This document shows, in pieces, positions 58,046-64,000 of a stretch of DNA of 64,000 nucleotides (its first letter is position 1; each line of letters begins with the position of its first letter). Made by a program: the position numbers and the translations under genes. The notes under the pieces are model-generated. The model saw only the letters and a program-made list of their open reading frames with translations, ran no database searches and was not told where the DNA came from. Source of the DNA: Gemmatimonadota bacterium. GTDB lineage: Bacteria > Gemmatimonadota > Gemmatimonadetes > Gemmatimonadales > Gemmatimonadaceae. Location of the stretch: assembly GCA_016194585.1 (NCBI GenBank), contig JACQBG010000044.1, positions 1-64,000 of the forward strand, in the 5' to 3' direction.

Positions 58046-60865
58046 TCAGGGTCTCGGTTGTGCCGGCGCGTGAACAGCCGGGGTCTCGGGGAGCAGGGTG
58101 AAGCGGGCGACCTGGCGCGGGTCGAGCACGGCGCGCGCCGCGTCGCGCAGCCGCTCGCGCGTGATCGAGGAAACGATCTCCGGCACGCGCAGCCAGTCGG
58201 CGACGTCGCGCCCGTCCTCGTCGGCGTCGGCCATCGCACCGAGCCACGACTCGTTCTGCTTGAGCGCGTCCTCGTGCTCGCGCCGCAGGATCTCGTGCAC
58301 CTTCACGAGGTTCGAGTCGCTGATCGCGCCCGCCTTCACGCTGTCGAGCACCGCATACGTCGCGGCGACGAGCTCGTCGACGCGCTCGGGCGCGCTGCCG
58401 AAGGAGATGTCGACACGCGACCGCTCGTAGGGGATGTGGCTGCAGCTCGCGCTCACCCCGACGCCGTACGTGCCTCCCTTGTCCTCGCGCAGCACCTCGC
58501 GCAGGCGGATCGAGAGCAACTCCTCGAGGGCCGAGAGCGTGATGCGCTCCTCGAAACTGTAGTGGCAGGGGCCGGTGAAGATGAGCCGCGTCGTCGCCTT
58601 GGGCTCGATCCCCTTGTGCACCACGCGCGTCACGACACCCGGGGGCGGCCGCACGCCGCGGTCGACGACGCGGTCGCGGGCCGGCGTGCCGGGAAGCGAC
58701 GCGATCCACCGCTCGACGAGCGGGCGCACCGAGTCGGGGGAGAAGCTGCCGACGAGGAAGAAATGGAACGCGCCCGCGTTCGCGAACCGCTGGCGGTAGA
58801 TCGCGAGCGCGCGCCCGAGGTCCACCGAGTCGACCATCTCGGGGCCGAAGAGGTGGGTGCGCGGGTTGTGCTGCGCCATCGTCACGGTGATGGTGTCGCC
58901 GAACACGCGCGCCGGCTGGTTGCGCTGGTTCGCCATGGCGCTCTTCACCTGGTTGCTGAACGCGCGCCACGCGCCGGTGTCGACGCGCGGCTGCGTGTAG
59001 CGGAGCCAGGTGAGCTCGAACAGCGTCTCGAGGTCGCGGCGCGACGCCGAGCCCTCGATCGTGGCGCTCGTCGAGCCGATGCCGGCCTGCACCATCGCCT
59101 TCTTGCCGGTGAGCTTCTTCTGCAGGTCCACCTGGCTGAACGTCCCGAGGCCGCTCACGCCGAACACCACGTCGGCGCCGAGCGCGCTCGTGACGTCGGC
59201 GTTCTCGAGCAGGGAGATGCCGCCGGGCGCCTGCCCCTGCAGCAGCACCTCGTCGGCTTTGAAGTCGGTGGGCTTGAGGAACACGGTCGCGCCGTTCGAC
59301 AGCGTCCACTCCGTGATCCCGGTGCCGGCGATGGTGCGCTCGGCGACGATGCGCCCCGGCGCCGGCGGCGAGGGGACGAGCGGCGCCGAGGAGGTCGAAT
59401 CGGCGTAGGCGGCGAGCCGTTCCCCCTTCACTTTCTCGAACGTGACGAGCAGCGACGCTTCGTCGGGGAGCTTCACGTCGGCGCGCGCCGGCGCCGCCAC
59501 GAGCACCACGCGGTTCGAGTCGGTGAAGGTGGAGCGGGCGAGGGCGTCCACGTCGGCGAGCGTGATCCCGGGCGCGATGGCGCGCGCCAGCGCGAGCTCG
59601 TCGGCGACGCTCACCATCGGGGTGCCGGTGAGCGCGTCGTTGGCGTAGTCGTCGGCGAATCCCGCCGACTCGCTCTTGTCGCGTTCCGCGTACGCCTGCT
59701 CGAGGTCGCGCAGGTAGCCCGTCCGTTGCCGGTCGAGCTCGCCCTGCGTGAAGCCGAACCGCCGCACGCGTTCGGATTCAGCGAGGAGCGCGTCGGCCGC
59801 GGCGACGAAGCCGCTCTCCTTCACACCGGCAGAGAGTTGGTACGCGTCCTTCGTGCGCACGAAGGCGCCGCGCCCCGACTCGGCGAAGGCGAAGGGCGCA
59901 TCCGGCTTCTGCGTCATCTCCGAGAAGCGCTGGTTCATCATCCCGTCGTAGAACGACGCGACGAGCGACCGGCGGAAGTCGCCCAGCGTCTTGTACGGCT
60001 GGTGCGGCAGCTTCCACAGCAGCGTCACGTTCTTCGCCGCGTACTCCGGGTCGCTCTCGATCGACACCAGCGTCGCCGCGTGGTCGGGCACCGCGGCGAC
60101 CGGGCGCGGGCGTTCGGAGGGGCGCGCCGGCACGGAGGCGAAGCGCGCCTCGATCTCCCGTTGCATCTCCCTGGCGTCGAAGTCGCCGACGGCGACCACC
60201 GTCATCAGGTCGGGGCGGTACCACTCGCGGTAGAAGCGCACCGCGTCGGAGTCGGCGAAGGTGTCGAGACTCTCCTTCGTGCCGATGGGGAGCCGCTTGG
60301 CGTACGCCGACCCGCGCAGCATCACCGGGAACTGCCGGTTGGAGACGCGGGTGGAGGCGTTGCGGCCGGTGCGCCACTCCTCGATCACCACCCCCCGCTC
60401 CTTCCGCATGTCGGCCGGCGCGAAGGTGACGTCGTTGGCCCAGTCCCTGAGGATGTCGAGCGCCGTGCCGACGAGGCGGGCCGAGTCGGTCGGTACCTGC
60501 AGCTGGTAGATCGTCTCGTCGAACGACGTGTAGGCGTTCACGTCGGCGCCGAACCGCATGCCGACGCGCTCGAGGAAATTCACGATATCGCCCTTCGGGA
60601 AGCGGCGCGTGCCGTCGAACGCCATGTGCTCCACGAAGTGCGCGAGGCCGCGCTGGCTGTCGTCCTCGAGCACCGACCCCGCGTTCACGACGAGGCGGAG
60701 CTCGGCGCGCTTCTCCGGCTTCGTGTTGCGGCGCACCACGTACGAGAGGCCGTTGGGGAGGCGGCCGGCGATGACCGCCGTGTCGCGCGGGAGCGGCGTA
60801 TCGGGGGACTGCGCGGAGAGCGGCAGGGCGGCGAGGGCCGCGAGCGCAACGGCGAGGGGTCGCAT
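58046..60865 (-). CDS. Exported M16 zinc peptidase (two-half type)
   Basis: 939-residue pitrilysin-family peptidase with a Sec signal (LAALAALPLSAQ). The active half has the inverted zinc motif HxxEH as HFVEH at residues 76-80 and the distal Glu in ERGVVIEEWR. The second half (from about 510) repeats the fold without zinc ligands, as usual for clam-shell M16 enzymes. Probably degrades peptides in the periplasm. ATG 60865 directly precedes the signal peptide; a longer frame to 60991 is rejected. No ribosome site is evident. Confidence 0.93.
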   Translation of the reverse strand: MRPLAVALAALAALPLSAQSPDTPLPRDTAVIAGRLPNGLSYVVRRNTKPEKRAELRLVVNAGSVLEDDSQRGLAHFVEHMAFDGTRRFPKGDIVNFLERVGMRFGADVNAYTSFDETIYQLQVPTDSARLVGTALDILRDWANDVTFAPADMRKERGVVIEEWRTGRNASTRVSNRQFPVMLRGSAYAKRLPIGTKESLDTFADSDAVRFYREWYRPDLMTVVAVGDFDAREMQREIEARFASVPARPSERPRPVAAVPDHAATLVSIESDPEYAAKNVTLLWKLPHQPYKTLGDFRRSLVASFYDGMMNQRFSEMTQKPDAPFAFAESGRGAFVRTKDAYQLSAGVKESGFVAAADALLAESERVRRFGFTQGELDRQRTGYLRDLEQAYAERDKSESAGFADDYANDALTGTPMVSVADELALARAIAPGITLADVDALARSTFTDSNRVVLVAAPARADVKLPDEASLLVTFEKVKGERLAAYADSTSSAPLVPSPPAPGRIVAERTIAGTGITEWTLSNGATVFLKPTDFKADEVLLQGQAPGGISLLENADVTSALGADVVFGVSGLGTFSQVDLQKKLTGKKAMVQAGIGSTSATIEGSASRRDLETLFELTWLRYTQPRVDTGAWRAFSNQVKSAMANQRNQPARVFGDTITVTMAQHNPRTHLFGPEMVDSVDLGRALAIYRQRFANAGAFHFFLVGSFSPDSVRPLVERWIASLPGTPARDRVVDRGVRPPPGVVTRVVHKGIEPKATTRLIFTGPCHYSFEERITLSALEELLSIRLREVLREDKGGTYGVGVSASCSHIPYERSRVDISFGSAPERVDELVAATYAVLDSVKAGAISDSNLVKVHEILRREHEDALKQNESWLGAMADADEDGRDVADWLRVPEIVSSITRERLRDAARAVLDPRQVARFTLLPETPAVHAPAQPRP

Positions 60866-61004
60866 CAGCTGGGATGAAGGTGGATCGGGCGGCGCCGGAC
60901 GCCCGGAACCCGGCCATGGGGGAGCGGGAGCGGCACCACGCCTTGTAACTTGGTCGACGTCCCTTCGTTCCGCCTCCCCGACCGTGACCATCGCACACGC
61001 CCTG

Positions 61005-61316
61005 ATGGAGCCCTACTCCCGCCACGTGCTCATCTGCACGGGGGGGTTCTGCTCGAACGAACGCCGCGGCCGCGCGCTCTACGCCCAATTGGCGAAGCTG
61101 CTGCAGCGCGAGGACCTGTTGTTCGGCCCACGGCGGGTGAAACGGTCGGAGGCGCCCTGCCTGGGCGTGTGCGGCGGCGGCCCGATCGTCGCCGTCTACC
61201 CCGAGGGGATCTGGTACGCCGGTGTCACCCCCGAATTGCTCGAGCGCATCGTCGTCGAGCACCTCCGGGATGGCCGGATTGTGGACGAGGCCGTCTTCCA
61301 CCGGCTCCAGCCCTAG
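61005..61316 (+). CDS. Thioredoxin-like [2Fe-2S] ferredoxin domain protein
   Basis: 103-residue protein of the thioredoxin-like ferredoxin fold. The four cluster cysteines are visible as C-x4-C (CTGGFC) and C-x3-C (CLGVC), with ICTGGFCSNERRG and EAPCLGVCGGGP as family landmarks. Likely a soluble electron carrier or Fe-S sensor; stand-alone versions often lack known partners. ATG 61005 matches the family start (MEPYSRHVLICTGG); GTG 60984 is an in-frame alternative. It is divergent from the M16 peptidase gene. Confidence 0.88.
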   Translation: MEPYSRHVLICTGGFCSNERRGRALYAQLAKLLQREDLLFGPRRVKRSEAPCLGVCGGGPIVAVYPEGIWYAGVTPELLERIVVEHLRDGRIVDEAVFHRLQP

Positions 61317-61385
61317 CGCGCCGCGCTTGCGTTCGCCGTCACCGCGCACGAATTTCGCAGGGGAGTGGAAGAACCCGGAACCCCG

Positions 61386-61655
61386 ATGTCGACGACCCTC
61401 TTCGAGCGCATGATGGCGAGCGGTGCAGTGGTACGGATCCGGCGGCTCACGCCGGACGGCACCTCACCTGTGCGCGCCGTGATCGAGGTCGACCGCCGTG
61501 CCGGATCGCCGCGTACGTCGGGGCCTGGGGGACACCCGCCGGCCCTGATGGCCGTCGAAGGGGAGAGCGAACCCGACGTCGTCGCGTCGCTCCTCCCGTT
61601 CGCGGAGGACGACGCCGCCGTCGCCCGGCTCCTCGCCCAGCGCGGCGTTCGCTGA
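61386..61655 (+). CDS. Unknown 89-residue protein
   Basis: Not recognised. The first half is basic (RMMASGAVVRIRRLTPDG), the middle is Gly/Pro-rich and flexible, and the end is an acidic helix (EGESEPDVVASLLPFAEDDAAVARLLAQRG). No cysteine and no membrane segment. ATG 61386 follows GGAACCCCG; an earlier GTG at 61365 would add seven residues. It may be a small adaptor specific to this lineage. Coding is supported by position between two same-strand genes and by third-base G+C bias; function is open. Confidence 0.5.
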   Translation: MSTTLFERMMASGAVVRIRRLTPDGTSPVRAVIEVDRRAGSPRTSGPGGHPPALMAVEGESEPDVVASLLPFAEDDAAVARLLAQRGVR

Positions 61656-61662
61656 GCCCCGC

Positions 61663-61668
61663 TAGTTT
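61663..61668 (+). promoter_or_regulatory. -10-like TAGTTT, seven bases before ATG
   Basis: TAGTTT-N7-ATG for the gene at 61676, again the near-start TANNNT pattern. Confidence 0.35.
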
Positions 61669-61675
61669 TCCGGGG

Positions 61676-61999
61676 ATGATGGAACCCCCCTCAGCGCGCC
61701 GGCTCATGCTCGGCGCCGCCAAGAAACTGCTCCTCGAGCCCAACCCGGCGCCGGTCGCACCGGTGCCCTTCGAACCGCCGCGGCTCACCGCCGCCGCGAT
61801 TCAGGAGAAGAACCGCATGTCCCGCTCCCGCGACCGCATCCTGACGAACCTCGAGGAGATGTACACCGAGGCGTTCCAGCGCGCGAAGGCCTCCGGCGAC
61901 GAGTCGCAGATGACGTCGCTCGATTTCGCCTACCGCCGCGAACAGCTCTACTTCGAGATCCTCCTCGACGTGCGCGACGCCATCGAGAAGGGGCGCTAG
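61676..61999 (+). CDS. Unknown 107-residue helical protein
   Basis: Not recognised. N-terminal residues 1-25 may be a membrane-peripheral helix (MLGAAKKLLL) followed by a proline-rich stretch (PNPAPVAPVPFEPP). The C-terminal 65 residues are strongly helical and charged (RDRILTNLEEMYTEAFQRAKASG, YRREQLYFEILLDVRDAIEKG). No signal or catalytic motif. Two ATG codons in tandem at 61676 and 61679 are possible starts. The regular heptad-like leucines suggest a coiled coil. Confidence 0.6.
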   Translation: MMEPPSARRLMLGAAKKLLLEPNPAPVAPVPFEPPRLTAAAIQEKNRMSRSRDRILTNLEEMYTEAFQRAKASGDESQMTSLDFAYRREQLYFEILLDVRDAIEKGR

Positions 62000-62064
62000 C
62001 CCCCGCACCACTCGCCGCTTCGGTCGGCGGCGCCCGGCTCCACCTCCCCACCGGACCACCGACG

Positions 62065-63675
62065 ATGCACTTCCTTGCGCAGACCGCCGTGATCACGCTC
62101 GCCGTCGTCAACGCACGCATCTGGACCGGTGACGCGCGACGCCCCTGGGCCGACGCGCTCGCCGTGGCCGGCGACCGGATCACCGCGGTGGGCTCGAGCG
62201 CCGAGATCCGCAAGCTCGCGCCCGCCACGGCGCGCATCATCGACGCCCACGGCGCGATGGTCGCGCCGGGATTCACCGACGCGCACGTGCACTTCCTCGA
62301 CGGCGGCTTCGCCCTGCAGTCGGTGAAGCTGCGCGACGCGAAGACGAAGGCCGAATTCATCCGCCGCATCGCCGCGTACGCGAAGACCGTCCCGGCCGGC
62401 GCCTGGATCCTCAACGGCGACTGGGACCACGAGAACTGGGGCGGCGAACTGCCGCACAAGGAGTGGATCGACTCGGTCACGCCGAACAATCCCGTCTGGA
62501 TCAATCGCCTCGACGGCCACATGAACCTCGCCAACAGCGCCGCGCTGAAGGCGGCCGGCGTGACGAAGGCCGTGAAGGACGTGAGCGGCGGCACGATCGT
62601 GCGCGAGGCGAACGGCGAGCTCACCGGCATCTTCAAGGACAACGCGTCGGGCATCGTCGAAGGCCACATCCCGAACCCGTCCGACGCCCTCAAGGACCGC
62701 GCCCTCGACGCGGCCATGACGTACGTCGCCGAGCAGGGGGTGACGTCGGTCGACAACATGGGGAGCTGGGACGACCTCGCGGTGTTCCGCCGCGCCCACG
62801 ACGCGGGCCGGCTCCGCACGCGCATCTACGCCTACGTCCCGATCTCCACCTGGCAGCGCCTCGCGGGTGAGGTGAAGGCGAGGGGGCGCGGCGACGACTG
62901 GCTCCGCATCGGCGGGCTCAAGGGATTCGTCGACGGCTCGATCGGCTCGCACACCGCGCTCATGCTCGAGCCGTTCACCGACAACCCGAACGACACGGGG
63001 TTGATGGTGAACACGCCGGAACACCTGTACGAGTGGACCTCGGCGGCCGACAAGGCCGGGCTGCAGGTGGCCGTGCACGCCATCGGCGACCGCGCCATCC
63101 GCATGCAGCTCGACATCTTCGAGCGCGTGGCGAAGGAGGACGGCCCGAAGGACCGCCGCTTCCGTATCGAGCACGCCCAGCACCCGACGTTCAGCGACAT
63201 CACGCGGTTCGGCACGCTCGGCGTGATCGCGTCGATGCAGCCGTACCACGCGATCGACGACGGCCGTTTCGTGGAGCGGGTGATCGGCCACGAGCGCGCC
63301 CGGAGCACGTACGCGTTCAAGTCGATGCTCGACGCCAAGGCGCCGCTCGCCTTCGGCAGCGACTGGTTCGTCGCACCGCCGACGCCGCTCGTCGGGATCT
63401 ACGCCGCGGTGACCCGCCGCACGCTCGACGACAAGAATCCCGGCGGCTGGTTCCCGGAACAGAAGATCACCGTGGAGCAGGCGTTGCGCGCGTACACCGC
63501 GGGCGGAGCGTACGCCGGCTTCGCCGAGAAGGACCGCGGCGTGCTCGCGAAGGGGATGCTCGCCGACTTCGTGATGATCGACAAGGATCTCACGAAGGTC
63601 GCGCCCGAGACGATCCGCGACGCGCAGGTGCTGCTGACGGTGGTGGGGGGGAAGGCGGTGTTCGAGCGGAAGTGA
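62065..63675 (+). CDS. YtcJ-like amidohydrolase
   Basis: Metal-dependent amidohydrolase of 536 residues. Motifs: VNARIWTGD, the metal-binding HxH in DAHVHFLDGG, the GDWDHENWGG loop, VDGSIGSHTA, VAVHAIGDRA and IEHAQHP, and the late FGSDWFV with the catalytic Asp. YtcJ/AepA-type enzymes hydrolyse amides or deformylate; the substrate is unknown. The first ~13 residues (FLAQTAVITLAVV) may be a weak signal. ATG 62065 is the only good start. A near-perfect hairpin repeat follows. Confidence 0.9.
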   Translation: MHFLAQTAVITLAVVNARIWTGDARRPWADALAVAGDRITAVGSSAEIRKLAPATARIIDAHGAMVAPGFTDAHVHFLDGGFALQSVKLRDAKTKAEFIRRIAAYAKTVPAGAWILNGDWDHENWGGELPHKEWIDSVTPNNPVWINRLDGHMNLANSAALKAAGVTKAVKDVSGGTIVREANGELTGIFKDNASGIVEGHIPNPSDALKDRALDAAMTYVAEQGVTSVDNMGSWDDLAVFRRAHDAGRLRTRIYAYVPISTWQRLAGEVKARGRGDDWLRIGGLKGFVDGSIGSHTALMLEPFTDNPNDTGLMVNTPEHLYEWTSAADKAGLQVAVHAIGDRAIRMQLDIFERVAKEDGPKDRRFRIEHAQHPTFSDITRFGTLGVIASMQPYHAIDDGRFVERVIGHERARSTYAFKSMLDAKAPLAFGSDWFVAPPTPLVGIYAAVTRRTLDDKNPGGWFPEQKITVEQALRAYTAGGAYAGFAEKDRGVLAKGMLADFVMIDKDLTKVAPETIRDAQVLLTVVGGKAVFERK

Positions 63676-63699
63676 ACCGCGGGAACGCCCGAGATTCGC

Positions 63700-63770
63700 G
63701 CCGGCTAATTCCTGGGGGGATCAGATCTGATCATGTCGATCAGATCTGATCCCCCCAAGAATTCGCCGGG
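63700..63770. repeat. Near-perfect 33-bp inverted repeat (GATCAGATCTGATC)
   Basis: Arms at 63700-63732 and 63738-63770 match at 30 of 33 bases with a five-base loop (ATGTC). Each arm contains GGGGGGATCAGATCTGATC, itself with an internal palindrome AGATCT. It lies between convergent genes ending at 63675 and 63801. A single-arm relative is at 16014-16056. The shape and sequence resemble the ends of IS200/RAYT-type elements as I recall them. Confidence 0.85.
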
Positions 63771-63800
63771 GCAGACCCCGCCGAACACCGCCGATCCGCG

Positions 63801-64000
63801 CTACGGCGCCAGCAATCGCTCGAGGAACGCTCCTATCCCGTGGAACTGGTCCACGTGGTCGGGCGCCGTGTTCCCCGCGAAGCCGAGCACCTCGAATCGG
63901 CCCGACTTCGACTCGCTCAGCTGCTGCATCCCCATGGGTCCCCACTCGAGCACGGGCACGCGCCTGAGGCCGAGCGCGCCGAGGAGCCAGTCCGTGCACT
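63801..64000 (-). CDS. C-terminal end of a probable alpha/beta hydrolase (partial)
   Basis: Only the last 65 residues are inside the window, reading CTDWLLGALGLRRVPV at the cut end, through VLEWGPMGMQQLSESKSG and VLGFAGNTAPDHVDQFHG, to LERLLAP and TAG at 63801. The segment DHVDQFHGIGAFLERLL is the kind of tail seen after the catalytic His in alpha/beta hydrolases of the dienelactone or thioesterase type. The assignment is tentative because the nucleophile and acid lie outside the window. It is convergent with the amidohydrolase gene. Confidence 0.45.
   Translation of the reverse strand, partial: CTDWLLGALGLRRVPVLEWGPMGMQQLSESKSGRFEVLGFAGNTAPDHVDQFHGIGAFLERLLAP

Overview
The window is about 70% G+C, densely coded on both strands, and carries no rRNA, tRNA, CRISPR array, prophage or intact transposase that I can see. 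Secreted proteins with Sec or lipoprotein signals, an ECF sigma factor with a zinc anti-sigma factor, lipoprotein-type M23, M14 and M16 peptidases and a SUF-only iron-sulphur machinery point to a diderm, aerobic, high-GC bacterium. Gemmatimonadota is my best guess from overall protein style; this is inference, not a database result.

Layout. 0.3-7.3 kb: a minus-strand SUF operon in the order sufR-like regulator, sufB, sufC, sufD, sufU, a Rieske ferredoxin, sufS. 7.8-12 kb: a membrane protein, a glycine-repeat secreted protein and a divergent CocE-type hydrolase. 12.2-13.8 kb: a MobA/MocA-like nucleotidyltransferase and the FAD (plus probable 4Fe-4S) subunit of a molybdenum hydroxylase; its 2Fe-2S and molybdopterin subunits lie at 22.8-25.6 kb in an operon with a cupin and a threonine-dehydratase-like enzyme. 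14-21.4 kb: a ChaN-like protein, a Fic-like regulator, a monothiol thioredoxin, a flavin monooxygenase and a coupled M23 peptidase / YhbY / DUF2252 set. 25.7-29.4 kb: FdxA ferredoxin, RNase D, a MIP18-family Fe-S assembly factor, and a serine hydrolase with a histone-like tail. 29.7-32 kb: ECF sigma, anti-sigma and a double-PDZ protein. 32-38 kb: a matrixin-like protease, hydrolase, ScdA-N and cupin pair, aldo/keto reductase, QueG and an acyltransferase. 38-43.6 kb: a phosphodiesterase, a LOG-family protein coupled to a deoxyhypusine-synthase-like enzyme, an MBL hydrolase and GreA. 43.7-52.9 kb: GlpD, a PEGA-like lipoprotein, the FadI-FadJ beta-oxidation pair, an M14 peptidase and proline dehydrogenase. 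53-64 kb: RsgA, PdxH, MoaB/MogA, PepSY protein, OsmC, CsaA, M16 peptidase, a thioredoxin-like ferredoxin, an amidohydrolase and the end of a hydrolase cut by the window edge.

How the genes fit together. Iron-sulphur biology recurs: SUF operon, MIP18-type factor, FdxA, ScdA-N domain, QueG, molybdenum hydroxylase and a thioredoxin-like ferredoxin. Molybdenum cofactor functions (MocA-like, MoaB/MogA) match the split molybdenum hydroxylase. Many genes are translationally coupled by ATGA or GTGA overlaps.

The most unusual content is non-coding. Most gaps above about 70 bp are occupied by imperfect inverted repeats built from 7-9 bp units. They fall into several families: nested snap-back elements with a GGGGAACGACAGC core, CGATGAA/CGGTGAA heptamer repeats, GTGAGGCG repeats, G-rich purine tracts and a GATCAGATCTGATC hairpin. 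Two of these families also sit inside genes, once as an in-frame insertion in the molybdenum hydroxylase and twice in signal-peptide coding segments. A second recurring signal is a TANNNT box six or seven bases before the start codon, suggesting leaderless mRNAs.
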